Source: Ascaris suum (Eukaryota > Nematoda > Chromadorea > Rhabditida > Ascarididae). Taken from it: a DNA stretch of 64,000 nt. The DNA is taken from contig CM024188.1 in NCBI GenBank assembly GCA_013433145.1, positions 7,043,001-7,107,000 on the forward strand. Reading direction: 5' to 3'. The notes beneath the pieces were generated by a model. That model was not told where the DNA came from, did not search any database, and saw nothing but the letters and a program-made list of their open reading frames with translations. Shown one piece after another: positions 42,066 to 57,937 of the stretch. The position numbers and the translations under genes were made by a program. The stretch's first letter is position 1. Each line of letters starts with the position of its first letter.

Positions 42066-43543
42066 ACCTGCTCTGCGTCCATGCTCGGCTTATTGGACTC
42101 TCAGCTGGATTTATCTTCGATGCTGTGTGGTGGAAGAACCGGAAGGCCAGAACTCACTGCTTGAAGTTCGGGTAACTGCACCCCTCTCTTGGTTCCTGTC
42201 GAGGCATCCCAATCCTAATTTATGCTCCATGCCTCCCACGACTCAAGTAATCCAAATATTGGCCGCCGTCTTTCTCTTTACTGTCGATTAAGAAACGCTT
42301 CGCGAGCGTCCATTAATGTGAAGTGACCTGGACGTTGGCGTTAAAGCGAAAACGATCAAGAAGATCAGCATTTCATCCACCGTTATAACTCCGATGTGAA
42401 CATGTACGTGAAGCCAGCCTTCTCTCAACGCTCTACCCTTCGACTTTCGATTTTGAAAAAAATTTTCCTTTCCGATTCACATAGATAGAAAGGCTGAATA
42501 CTATATTCACAGCTCAATTACCCCTCTCCCCTCATGCTCCCCATACCGTCTTCACTACTAATTTGCCTCGAGATTTTCCACTTTCACCGGCTCAATCTTT
42601 TCAGAATCGTACACAAATGAAGCATTTCTGCATCTATTTCTATTCGAAAGTCGAAAATATTTTCAGACGAATGGCGAGCCAAAATACTGTTCGAGAGATT
42701 TATAAGCCGTCAAAAGGTTGCCCACTATTGTGACGTATGGTCCTGAAGAAGCAAACGCCAACTTTAAAAGTACGACACGAGGCAGTGCAACGAACAGTAA
42801 ATTACTCTCATTTTAAGTTCTCGTCCAAAGTACACACCCATAATCATAATTTTTTCAACAGGTTGAAGGCCATTACGATCATTCTTTCCCTTCACTAAAA
42901 GACCTTAAACGCCAGTGGGAAGTAGCAAGCCTCATTCCCACACCCAACCCGCAGCCTTCCGCAGATATGAGATCGCGAGCCTCATTGAAATTTGCTTCCC
43001 CCAGCTTCAATGTCCCATTTCTAACTTCCTCAGCGGAAAACCAAACCGCGGCTATGCAGTCCATTCCCCTTCACCCAAGTTAGGGAAATGCTGGGAAGGA
43101 GATGCAGTAAGACGTGAAAAAAAAAGCTTGTTATTACATGCGAAGAAGGTACCGATGGCTATTCACTCACATACAGATGTGTTGTGCAAATAACGAGATT
43201 ATGAAAGCGAATATCGAAGAGTTTATATTTAAACAACAACTACACGCTGATATGTGAAAATAAAAACAGACACAAGCCCACAAATCACACGCGTTGTAAA
43301 AAAACAGTGTTTGTGCATAGACATAAATAAATACATACGAATAACAGTGCAATAGTGGAAGTTGCATAAAGAGGGACATATCCGCGACTGTCTTTTAATG
43401 GCAAATGAGCGGCTCTATTTGCAAAAAAAGTGTTGCTAACTGAATTTAAAAGAAGTGAAATTATAACCGATCAAATATTCGTCAAACGTTAACTGGCTTG
43501 TGCACAACCGCATCAATTACTGAAAGTAAGCATATTAAAAAAT

Positions 43544-46500
43544 TCAGCACCTATCAAGACCGCTATTAATTAATGAAGGAATAGGAGATCCAATTACTTT
43601 CCACTCATTATTGCGCTCGATAACTTCGTTAATAGCCAGATAAGAGGTCTTATGAAGAAATTGCCTAAATTCGGCTCTCTCGCGAGGTTTCTTGCCGGAT
43701 AGTTGCCGCGTTAATGTATCGAGTGATCCTGCATGACCAACTAATAAAATCGTCCCTGGAATAAAGACATTCAGTAAACAATTATTTAACATTTGACAGT
43801 TGCAACACGCAAAATTCGACGTGACTAAAAGAGGAGAATTTCCGATCAGGCCCAATGCTGAACACTGGGCTTCGAAGAAGTTGGTGCCAGGCACAGGTTC
43901 TGACTATTTTCGCCGAACACCGTTCTTGAAAAACTAAGCTTTGAAGTCTGAAATGCTGCACTCAAAATCGGATGGGAAATGCTTCGACTGAATTCAGTGT
44001 TCTTGGCTTCTGCGTTCAGAAAAGGAAACAGCAAGGACCGTGGCTACTCTATGCAAATGACAAAACACGAGATAATGCCCTTTTATCGGAAGTAACATGA
44101 ACAAAATGCATCCAAATTCCATAAAAATAACACCACTGTGCATGCCTTTTTATACACTGCATCAATTCGTTTTTAGTGGAATTGGGAGATGCTAGCGGAG
44201 CTATAGAGCTGGCAGAATCATCAAATTCCATCGACGTCAACCCCGCTTTCATATCAATTTTCTCACGTGAGCCGCTTCACCATTATACGCACTTTTCGAG
44301 CAATAATTTGGTGAGGGAGTTCCTTTTTTCATAACTGTGAATTATGAAGCAACTGGAAGATGAAACATAAAATCGAAGTTGCACTCAAAGCGAAAAGAGA
44401 GTATTCGAAACGATAATCGACAGATTAACTCACCTTCGGGGTGAGAGTCAAGAATGCCCCGAACGAGGGCAAATGATCTGTTGTAATAATCGAGCAGTGT
44501 CTCCTTCTCATCAAATTTTGCCGCATCATCGATGGCTTTATACGACAAATCAATTGAAAAACCAGCCCTGTTGAACTGTTCGGCATTCATAAATGGTGGC
44601 AAACCATGTTTGCACCAATGCATCCATTGAAACAATCCCGGCTCAATTCGTATTTTCATTTCCTTTGCATCAAGACCTGAATATTTTTGCATTAACGTGT
44701 GCTAATGCTGCGTTTTCGATGCTCGAAGACCTGAAAATCGCATAATTTACGTTGAAAACAATAAACTCCTGTAAATTTTGGAAAACCTCCACCTTGTTTT
44801 TCATTCTCTTTTCCCTCTAATCATACATTCATTAATTTTGATGCTTCACGCGACCATGGAGTCCAATATGCTTTAAAAAGTACGCCATCAAGAAAAAAGC
44901 GAAACATATTAAAGCATCGAAAATTACAATCACATAAAAACGTTCACAGGAAAGCACCATAAGATAAAAGCGCCGACCGACAAACTGCCTTTACGAAATG
45001 GTACGCTACCGACGCTGAATACTCAGTAGGCATATAAAGCGTTTTTGAAGCCTCACTGCTGCTTGACATAATGAGGAAGTATACTAGAGGTTGTGTCTTT
45101 TAGATGATACAAAGGTCGCTAAACAATTTCATTAAACAGACTGCTGCAACGCACGGTGGTGAATCTGCTCAATTCGTCTCGCCGTCGGATGAAGTCGTCG
45201 CTGTAGGAGTGAAAGCCTGACTGTGGTCGTCCTTAGAGAGGTTGCACACAGAATTTTGTGATAATATGCATGAATCAACTTGGCGCACAACTTTTTGCCA
45301 ACGAAAGCTGTGACCTTTATGAGTGTGTTTTGGTACGACAGATTGTAATAAGAAAAAGGAAGAAACCGATGAAAACTCGCCTTCAATAATCCCTTGCGTT
45401 GTTTGCACGCAACGATATGCTGGTGACGAGTAAGCGTAATTAACGACGATTCCGCGCTCACGAAGCAGTTCACCTGAGATATGCTTTATATTCATGTCCC
45501 AACATAAAATATCCAGTTGTCTCCAGGATGTGGCTTTTTGTCTGGTTGTCCTATTGCTAGCATTTTTTTTCCCTTTTGCAGGTTCCCATGAAAAGGTCTT
45601 ACAGAAATGTGATTAAGTGCACTGAAAAATGATTGCCAGCACCTCCAACATGAGTAATGACCTTAAAAAAAGCCTCTAAAGCGAGATGAAAAGCGCGCAG
45701 CAAGAGAATATTGTAATAATGATGGCAGTCATAGACGGGCTTATATGCTAGCCATAATTAAAAAAGAGGCTGAGAAAAGCAAGGCGCTTATATCTGAAAT
45801 GCGGGCGCTGAAATATGTCCTTTTCAAAACAAAATCTCATCATATATCATTCTAAAACTATCAAATGCCGAAGAGGAAAAGAATTAGAGAAATTTCGTTT
45901 AGTATTCCTATGATATTTTATTTGAACTCGTTGATTTCACTCAGGAGTGCTTGGAAGTTGTTTTTGGTTGAGTTCTTCGCTAGATTTCTCTTTCAAATTT
46001 CCGACTTATTCAGCGCACAGAGATTATAGGCCAAAAATATCGCAGTGATTTTTCATATCGTTTGTTTCTAAAATTTTACAGCTAGTTGTAGGCAGATTTT
46101 TATGCCACCAAAACGACACTCTGCTTCTCCAACGATGCAACACTTTGGAAACGCTTAATAAAACGCTAGCAAATACTCAACATGAAAAATGCATCCACAT
46201 AATGAGAAAACGGAGAAGGCCACTGCTGCATAAGCAAACGACATTTCAGTGTTATCAAAACGCGTCCAATCTTACAGCGGAGGGTTTAGGCTTTCAGATC
46301 TTCCCACTTCAGCAACGCAAACTCCGGTTTCTTCTATGTTCCCCGCTCCTCATAATTACCATCTGGGTCACAAGAAACACAATTTCCTATTTTTCCAGAA
46401 CGGCGTTTGTGGGCCAGCAAGTCCTTAGACATGCCGGCATGAAGCTTAGTTGCGACCTAAACAACCTTGAAGGAGGCTCGAAATTTGTAAAAAAAAAAAC

Positions 46501-48358
46501 ACACAAATACATACACATGCACCGTCACAGCGCAGTGCTGAAGCATACATATATCGTTTTCCCACGTTTATAAGCCTTTAACTTGTTACAAACAGATCTT
46601 CGAGAAGACTTAAAGAGAAAAAGGAGGACGGGTTTACACAGCTTACAAATTTTGAAATGAACATCTATTCTGCGGGACAACGGCAGAGGGCGAACGTTTG
46701 ACGGGATTTCTTAGAAAGGCGCTTACTTGAATAAACCTTTATTCTTCTGCTGTTAGTTTCTGAATTCAGCCTGCTATTATGCTGGATAAACAGCTTAACA
46801 CATGTCAAAACCGCGTCGGGATTTATTTCGATGTGAACCTTGTATTTGCATTTCAGTAGAACTTACTTCGCTCATGACTTCCCAAAAAAAATTTACATCT
46901 AAGAGGGAGAAGAGATAGAGAGCAGCAGGGCGGCGGCTTATGACGGCAAAACGTGGCCGATATATAATACCATTTAAAAATGCCATTTGTACGCGAAATC
47001 ACAGCAGAAAGTATGCGAAAACACGTACTGACATAAGCCCGGCATGAACCTACAACTTTTGAAGGTTCAAAGTGCTCAAAGCAAACCTGAAAAACAGAAC
47101 ACGATTAACTTACCAGTTCGAACGCAGAACGCGTAACCGCTTGCCGTGATGGGCGTATCGTCAGTATAGTCGTGAGGACCGCCACTCCTAGCAGCAAGTG
47201 TCAGGGGCATTTGAGGGTCGAATCTGCGGTAGTGACCATTTGCATCGAAAGCTGACTCGATCCATTTTACACCTAAAATGAAAATGGACGTTACTTCCGG
47301 CTTCGTAAGTAACGATTGAGAATGAAGAACTTCACCTATAGAAGACAGCTGGCAAAGTGAAAGAACAGTGCCTGACCGAATCAACCGATCGTTCCTTCGA
47401 GTCGATAGGAGGCGCAATAGATTCATAGATTCTCTTTTATCCCCCTTCTTTCCTCCCGTTCAAAAGCGAATTGAGCACGCAACAGAAACAAAACAAGCTT
47501 TGAATACTGCGTTAATCTGTGGTGAAATCAGAGGTGTACAAGGGGAACTTCGGCTGAATGAAGGTGAAGAAAAGGGGTAATACTGGAAGATGGAATCAGA
47601 GCGCTGGTTGTGGAGCAGCTGCCTGGACGTCATAACCGGAAGTATGGTCCCATGATCAGACGCGCTGTCCCTAGCCTCCAAGCCCCCAACTGGCAGCTTT
47701 TACATAGGGCATTTGCTTATGATTCCTTTCTCCTGAGGCGCGGTCAGCCGGCAGACGCGACAGCTAGCAGTGCCTTCGAGCAAAACTTCTTGTATGCATG
47801 TAATGAAAACTGTTACGAGGTCGACCTGGTAAAAGCTTGATGCGTACAGCGTTTTTTTTTCGCATAGTAAAGGAATGTCGGAAAATATTTGTGATTTGAG
47901 CAGTGCCGCCGAGCTTATAATTTAAAGAATTTGTGTGTTTCTACAGGGAATTGTTGTGTTTTCGGAAGAATGGAAACGATCAATGATAAGGGAGAGGCCT
48001 AATTATGTCGCGCCAACCTTCATGCATACTGTCATCTGAAGCAAAAAACGACACCACTAAAAGTGCCGGCTATTCGAAGGATCGAAGTTGGTACAAACGC
48101 ACGAGCTTCTGCTCTGTTGACTATTGGGTGCATGCACAGCTATCGGAGACTGCAAAATGAATTGAGGTGTTCGTAGTAATGCATCAATGTGGCGCACCCC
48201 CGCTGCAGGTATCTATTTCATAAAGCCTAGCGATTTATTGCATCTTTCTCTGAAGTTTACATAAGAAGCATACCTCTTTTCTTAAAGTAATAATCGCATC
48301 GTTCACTGTGACGCACAACCAGCAGCCTTCTTGTTGAGCCATTCACGACAGTAGCCAT
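43544..48358 (-). CDS. Gene B: UBASH3/Sts-like histidine phosphatase with RHS motif, 5 exons
   Basis: Exons in transcription order are 48358-48274, 47272-47114, 45473-45381, 44676-44434 and 43755-43544, totalling 792 nt (263 residues plus stop). Introns are phase 1. Three are GT-AG; the third begins GC (AAG|GCGAGT). Motifs in order are RRLLVVRHSERCD (His17, with Ser18 where the family has Gly), DTPITASG, SSPAYRCVQT (Arg102), IEPGLFQW (Gln129 where gene A has Glu) and LLVGHAGSLD (His201). Both histidines and the key arginines remain, so it may still be active, but the departures from RHG and FEW leave altered activity open. The middle exons are exactly the lengths of gene A exons 2-4. By eye the two proteins are about 40 % identical, so this is an old duplication rather than a recent copy. 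B lies about 18 kb upstream of A in the same orientation, too far for an operon. The terminal codons read LDRC and overlap a weak phase-2 GT donor. Confidence 0.92.
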
Positions 48359-51300
48359 GCGTATACCCCACACAGACTACCATCAACGATCCTGGATTGA
48401 CATCATCTTGACACAAAAACCATTTCGACGTGGATGTCCGACTAAACGTTTCCAATGCGACGCTCGAATCACAATCACTAGTGTACTGGGAAAGAAAGGA
48501 GTGCTGATGAAATTCTCCCCGGACCTGACTAGGCTGACTTTCGGGCCTTAGTCAACCTTCCCCAGTTTTTCTTTTTCTTCACTGTTGGAGAATGAGAGGA
48601 AATGGCCTTATCTTATCTCTTTTAATAAAATTTCTTTTGTTGCACCCAAAATTCATACTCTTTTTCCAAGCGGTTTCCGCTCTCTCCCCCAATTCAGTAG
48701 CGTTTTCTGTTTAGTTCCTAGGTCGCGGGCACCCTCGTAAGCCACAACAACACATTAGCATCTGCATGCATTCCGCATCGAGCAAATAAACAAAACGCGC
48801 ACCACTTCTAATAAGTAGGTGTGGATGAACGTGGGAGCAGATACAACGAACTCTCGACATCCTGCAGACACGATCTGCCACCTATGGCGACCCCCTAAAA
48901 AAGCTTAATCTCGACAAGTAAAACGTTCATTTCAAGCCTGCCTTATCCAACTTTCCCAAAAACAATCTCTGACAGCAGTTTCAACGTAATACACATGCTT
49001 GGTACAACATGAGTATTAGCTTATTCTAGCACTTCATTTAACGGACACTATCTTCTACGACTACAATTCAGCATCTCAAATCCTTCTCTCAATGATGGAG
49101 TTTGGCGATGACCTCAACATTTTTTCAGCGGCGGAAGGAGGGGGTGGGAGGAAAGAAATAACAAGCTCGACGATAATACCAATGAATTTAAGCTACTAAA
49201 AAGCATTGATTTCAAATAAATATACAATAATTTTGCGCTACACGTTCCAAAACCTTAATGCTAAATTTTTGCCCCGAGTTAAGCCGTTACACGACGTGAG
49301 CACCGTCAACTCCGTAGTAGAAATGAATGAGGGATAGTTTTCGCTTTTTAGAAAACACCATTTTTGACGTTTTCGAACCTCAAAACGAAGTTTAGCGGTT
49401 CTTCCAGAACGTAAGTGATGGGCTGAGCACTACAAGATTCGGCAGCACATCCAAAAAATAATGTCACATTCACAGAATCAAATCGCAGATCCTACCCACC
49501 GGGTTTGGATTTGGTGCTATGCAAAACATCTCAAATCACGCCTAAACATCACCAAAGCGTTATGCGAGAATCTCACATAAGAAAAGAACACCTTAAAATT
49601 TGATATTCACTTGCCTAAACAAAAGCATAACAACATGCAGTTGGGATGATGACATTTAGCGCTAGGCGCTCTCAACGGCATTCGTACATATAGCAAGACA
49701 AGAACCTAGTTTGTGACGCTAATATCGCTAGAGCAAAAGTGATTCCAGCTTCAAATTGAAAACATAACCGTCTTCGAGGAAACTAGAGTTCTGAAACGGA
49801 ACAGCGACGCAGAAGTAACGACCGAAACGTTTGAGCTGAATTAGGTAAGCTAACGTCTCTTCGCATTTCTCGTTTCCTGCTGCATGTCTCAATTCTGTTT
49901 CTTTCTCTGTAGGCGAGGCAGCATGTGGTTCTTTGGAAAGATAATTGAGGCTTTACATGACTACTGCAACTCTCACAGGCTTCGACTGCAGGAAACAAGA
50001 TTTCTCAAATCAATCAGCGACACAAACTGCATTGGAGGCACGCGCTTGTTGCAGTACACAACTTGCGCTGGCCAGCAAGTTTGGCGAATTGCCACGTATT
50101 TCACCAGTGCATTAGGATGGAGAGGGGGAGGTTCAACTTTTGATCTTGGATAGGACACGCTTGGGAAGGGACACGAGGGGATGGACCCCGATTGCACCAC
50201 ATTACGTTCTATCACACTGTACTAAGAACTTCATGAAACACTTTGCAGCGCTATCTTATTTCATACTCTCAGGGATTATAGGACACTATATCGCAGTGCA
50301 ATGGGATGCAAACAAATCTCGGTTACTCTCTAGTAAACCTACCGCTGAAGTGAATTTGCGAACGCCCGAGTGCAAACCATTTTTTGGGCGACTGGTCGAC
50401 CAACTTCGCTAATATAAAACTCAGATTTTATTAAAATTCAAATTTCTCCGACGGATGTGAACTTCAATAATTAGCAAGAAAAGTTTATTACATCTTCATA
50501 ACTCTCAAGAGGAAAACCAAAAAATCAAAGGTCGCACATAACTCGAAGCCTGATTATTTATAAGAATTTCCCGTATTATTCTTGAGAATTTGGACTCCTT
50601 TAAAAAAAAAAAAATTCGAATTCATCGAATCCTCAAATGACATTCAGCGAACGTAATGAGTAAGTAGTAAGAGAGTTGTTGTTAAAGGAAAGCCAGTCTT
50701 TTACACTTCGTTGTTGAACGGAACTTATGTGTGGGAAAGAGTGTTGGAGAAATGCATGGAAGCAATGCAGTGATATGGCTACTGTTCGAGAAGTGGCTAG
50801 TGTGATTTTAGCTAAGCAACATTGCATGTTGGAGCGAAGCAAAATCTTTTTTCTTCTACTGGCTAAGCGGTGTGAGAAAAAATTGGCGAGAAAGAACTTT
50901 TACAACTATGGAACAATTTTTTGTACTTTTTTTGCTTGACTTCGACAGTTTTAAGACAAAGGTTCTTTTTTTTTTAATAATGCACATAAAATGACGTCAT
51001 TTACTTAAATTTCGTGCCACAATTCGAAAAAAAAGTAAAAAACATTTGTGCGAAATGCAGTGAAAGTGGGAAAACTCGTTCCCAGTCATGCCCTGTAGAG
51101 TAGGGGAGCACTGTCACAATCCAAACTCTATCCTTTCTTGCACCGCGTTGATGGTTGCTAGAGTTATGAAAAGAAGCCGGATCCAGAGTGCGATAGGAAG
51201 ATGCGAAGGGTTCCAAGCACCGCTGCTCGAACATTCTCGGCTGACATTTCCTCTCTTTTCCACGTCTTTATTACTTGTAGCCATGAGCTTATTTATAATC

Positions 51301-54300
51301 CAAGCCATCGTTGCGCCTGCCTAGATTGTCTTCAAAGGCACCTTCTAATCTAAATCTGCTTTAGGCCCCCTAATTGAAGTTTACGTGGGGAACGAGAGTT
51401 ACTGGCTCCGCCTAGATGACTAGCACATCATGACTGTAATCCAATCCGAGCTAACCTTTGTCGCTACCGACTCGAGGTAAAGCGCGGCTGCAACCGAAAT
51501 GGAGGTAATGCTGCAACATATCAAGCAAAGAGCAGAACGTCCTTTTGGGCGCGATTAGGATTTCAGTAGAGTTCACCTGGCACATTCACTTTTGTATGAT
51601 CCATTGGCGAAAACAATTAAGAGAGAAGCTCAATTACTAGAGGATGGGAAACGGTCGTTACTAAAACCACTGTTTCTTGGAATGAGATTTAATCGGACAA
51701 ACTTGCGTCCGAGAAATCCGGGTCTCGGTATCTAGTCATTAAATTTCGTAATTTTAGTTCCACTTTCTCTCTTGAATTTGACGTGATGAGAAAAACATCG
51801 AACAAACATCTATGGGGATGTGCTGCTTCCTATAAAGTTCGGCCAACAGTTTAAGTTGCAAGAAAAATGCGTCAAAGCACAGTTACAGTTACCTTGTCTG
51901 AATGGTTTTTTGCTCGTGTCAGGTTTGTGCCGGAATGAACGCTTATGAGGGGAAGAAGTTGGCGGCTGAAAGCAGGACGCGAAGAGGGAAAGTAATGGTC
52001 TTCGGGGAGCCATCGGGTGTATTGAATGTGTGAAAAAGAAACATTCACTTGTTAATTCTTTCGGATGAGGATGAGGAAAGAGGTGGAGGGGAAGTGACGA
52101 ATCAAAGCGCCTTCCCCATAAACAAAGTTACTTTTTCATTTAATCGGAAGTTTGGCGAAGCAGAAAGTGAGCGAAACCCCATAAAGACTGCTTGTAATAC
52201 TCAGCATCAAAGAAGCACCGAGCATTGTTTTTCTCACATAATTGTAACCACTAACTGTTATGCTGCAAAAATCGATGATGCCTCTGTGCTATGTGATCAC
52301 CTCTTATACATCCAAACTGCCGTAATGCTTTTTCACGTGAACTCGCAAGAAAACATGACAAGTGCCAGAAAACATGACAAAAAATTGCTTCTGATGCTAC
52401 ATTTGACTTAATAATGTCTAAAATTCTTCCTGTTTGGAAGGTTAATAATCGTCAAAATCTTCACTCCCTCAAAGCTCTTTCAGTGAGATCATAAGATGGG
52501 GAGGGGAGGATAGAATTATGGGAGTAGTACATGCTGAGATGCTAAAAAAACGGTTATAGCTATAGAGAACGGAGATTAGGGACACCACTATATGCTGGAA
52601 AAATTAAACGAAATCTCCTCCATTCCCTACCATTAATCCTATAAATCTTTCAGCCATTCTCTTAGTGCTTTAGCATAGGCGTACGCAGAACGGAGCTCAA
52701 AAGTGAGGTTTCTTTTCATCTACACTCTTTTGGTTCATGCGAGTAATAATTTTATAGTCAAGGAGAGAGCGGAAATTTGGGTGCTTTTCAAACCTTGCAG
52801 TTTTTAAAACAAACCCCTCTGAAATACGTTCTTCCTTGTCCCTTTAGGAAAAAAAATGCAAATATGACTATGACCGTCAAATCTGTGCAAGCAATGAAGC
52901 AAACAAACAAAAGAATCAAAAGAGCAAGCTCGAAGAAATCAAAGATGCTTAATTAAGCAAGCAATAATGTTAGAAAATATAAGAAACAGTAATGCCTTGA
53001 ACGAGCAAGGAGACTATGTAGGCACTCACCTTTCCTGGGCAGAGACCATTTAAAGAACATGGAAGTTTTTGAGGTGGGAAATTGGCTTCGAAATTGGGTC
53101 AACGAAGTTTGTTGGATTTTACGGGATTTTTGGATGCGGCATTTGACTTTCACAAGTTGGGATGAAGAACTGAAAGTTTCGAATCGCCTTATTCGAGAGG
53201 ATATAGTAATCGAGGATGCTTGACCGCAGGATCAAGATAAATTGCTCTTGATTTCAAAAAAGTCATTCTCGAAATATTAACCTATGAGTTTCACTCTAAA
53301 CACCCTCAGTACAATCGTTCACGCCACAATCGAAAGCCAACCGATCACTTAAATCCGGGTATAGGTATGTTCCATTTTGATGTGCGGATGTGTAGCAACC
53401 TCTGTCCACCAATTAAAAGCATACATAAACGATTTGAAAACGAGACTGAGGAGCACAGAACTTTCTCTGATCGAATAATAATTGTAGCCTTCTTTTGCTG
53501 TGCGCACGAACCGACTAAAGATAGAGAACGGAAAATTTGGTTAAGACCACACGCATGAGCTCGTCTATAATTTCGCCACACAAAAGGGTAAAATCTATCT
53601 TGATGGCGCATGGCAAAACTTATCCAGGCTAGGTCAAAAAAGCGAATCGATGTTGGACAGGACCACTCGCGTCACCAAATCGGGATTAGTGTTACGAGCT
53701 GACCCCTCCCCCGCCCAATACTTGATTCCTTGCATCCATTCAGCCTGGCCACATCTTCCCATGAGTGGAAACCATGGCTTTTTCGAGCATGGCCTAGCTG
53801 CCTTTTTTAATGCTTTGTAGAATTAGAATCGGAAACCGACATATGTCTGGGCAATATCTCGGCATTGTTTTAAATATCTATTATTTCAATAACGTACGCT
53901 TTAACGAAACATGAGCACTTTACACAAAAACAAAAGAATCAGTCACATATAAGGTCATTTCGTTTCGTTTCTTTTCATGAAATATTCAAACGTTTTGTGC
54001 ATTTGAATATCGTCACTAAGACGCTCGAATAAAAACGCTAAAAAAGTCTTAACGCCGATATAGAGGAAGTGGCGTTAACGAGACTGCTTTTCCAATAAAT
54101 GTCACAAATGCTCGCCGGTGCACTGATGCATAAATGCTAATGTCGATTTCATTTTGCTCTAGTTGAGAAGCATACCACAACATAATTGAATCGAAGCCAA
54201 AATCAGGAAATAAGCTTATTGCATTTATGTAGGAAATGTGAGCGTAGACGCATGAAAGCGAGTGCTTAACGCTGAACATTATATCGCATCATCACGATTA

Positions 54301-55310
54301 AGGTCACGCTTGAGTTTTCAATTTCGCGACGCAGCACCTCGAACGCAATAAATTCATTGATGTGGAAATCGCCATCCGAATCCTTGCCGTCCACTGAGGT
54401 CGTGTAATGCGCTTCAGGTCAACTTCTTCAGAGATGGACAGGTGAATAAAAGATGATAGTTCATTGTTACGCCGATTTGTACTCAGTCTTAGTATTCTGT
54501 CGTTTTTCCGCCGATTTTGGGTCTCTTATGCAGGAATGCATAACTTATATTTTCGCAAGATTTTATTGCTTATTAATGCTTTTATCATTTCATTCAACGG
54601 TTTCACTTATCACATCACTGCTAATGCATTACTTTTACGATGCATAGAAATACAGATTGGGTTAGCTTGGATAGTTTAGTTACGAAGTGGTGAAAAAGTA
54701 TGCCAGGAGAGGTGGCACAATATGTGTTCTTTTGCATTCAGCACATCTCTTCCATTAGCTTGCTATATTACTTATGAAAAATGAATAGGCAAAATAATAC
54801 CTTTTTACTTTAACTGACCCCCCCCCTCACCCCCGCAAATCTACGAGATCCATTTCCCTATGATCCGACAGATATGAATTGAAAACTTGGCTGGCGTAAA
54901 ATGGATGCCTAATTTTTTGTCCCCACTCATGCTCATAGCTCATTTCTAAGTTGATCGAACAACGTAAAATGCGGTGCAGCCAGTCATCGTATTATGCACA
55001 TTACAACCACCAAATTTCACGACTCTAACTTCAATAGTTTCCAAGCTGAAACCATCGAACAGAGAAGCAAATGGGCAGACAGACAGCTAGCAAGACAAAC
55101 AAACCGATGGACAGGTAAACATACAAATCACCCACATATATACGCACAGGCACGATGCCATCGTAATGCGCTTTCGCTCAGCGAGTTAGCAAAAACGCAT
55201 TAAAATGAAGCAATTTCTCCACCTCTTTTAAATGAGTTATAGCGGCCACAATTAAGAATGGATTAAAAAGTGATGTATCGTTATGGTAGATGAATAGCTG
55301 CGATATTTGC
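48359..55310. other. Spacer between gene C and gene B
   Basis: No gene is supported apart from the weak EF-hand-like candidate near 54.3 kb. Short homopolymers and a C9 run at 54818-54826 are present. The promoter of gene B should lie just above 48,358, but no TATA-like or trans-splice signal is obvious. Confidence 0.45.
54263..54415 (-). CDS. Candidate exon with an EF-hand-like loop
   Basis: An open minus frame contains GKDSDGDFHINEF (54388-54350). It fits the EF-hand calcium-loop pattern at positions 3, 5, 6 and 12 (Asp, Asp, Gly, Glu), but has Gly at position 1 where Asp is usual; an Asp sits one residue earlier. Helix-like IAFEVLRREIEN follows. The upstream acceptor (ACCTCAG) is weak, and no frame-compatible continuation was found, although the next frame downstream (54279-54049) is also open. 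A single loop without its partner is thin evidence. Confidence 0.2.
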
Positions 55311-57642
<2,332 letters not shown>

Positions 57643-57783
57643 AATCGTAGAAAAGCTCAACTCCTTCAGGACTGCTGCTGCTGAGGAAGGAAAGCTTCTG
57701 CCCTAATAATTCTGTGGAAAGAAACTAGCCGCCATTATATCTCACCGCCGCCATATTCGGAGATTTTCTTCTCTGAATAGGCT

Positions 57784-57808
57784 GGGGAGGGGAAGGGGGC
57801 GGTGGGGG
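57784..57808 (+). other. Strong predicted G-quadruplex upstream of gene C
   Basis: Runs of 4, 4, 5 and 5 guanines are separated by short loops (A, AA, CGGT). The motif is about 140 nt upstream of the proposed ATG of gene C and lies on the template strand of that gene. A promoter-proximal role is inference. Confidence 0.7.
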
Positions 57809-57937
57809 AGGAGAGATGGAAGATATTTCTCGTTTCTGTATGGGACCTCCACAACCGATCGATGGTTCACAGACAATTCAGAATTACATAAAATACGAGA
57901 TCTCCTACGAGCTCCCCACACACATTTCCATCCAATG

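Noticed and set aside
43511..43550. A 31-nt intron that would give gene B a different last codon or two
   Set aside because: The GT...TTTCAG pair exists, but 31 nt is probably too short to splice. The in-exon stop is simpler.
45132..45495. Two 110-codon minus-strand ORFs over gene B exon 3
   Set aside because: They are the read-through of the true 93-nt exon into its intron and a shadow in another frame.
46145..46573. 142-codon plus-strand ORF beginning METLNKTLANTQ
   Set aside because: It is the longest non-repeat frame, but a rough calculation assuming about 38 % GC predicts about one run of 130 codons by chance in 64 kb. Composition is not protein-like, with many Lys, His and Cys in the tail.
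47336..47426. Alternative first exon for gene B (MNLLRLLSTRR... ending phase 1 before a 63-nt intron)
   Set aside because: It joins exon 2 in the right phase, but it lacks the RHG-type motif. The exon at 48358-48274 encodes RRLLVVRHSERCD in the same phase and matches gene A exon 1 far better.
47460..47681. SDHGTIL on the minus strand, similar to an RHG motif
   Set aside because: No arginine precedes the histidine, no donor is in the right phase, and the family's RRLLV lead-in is absent.
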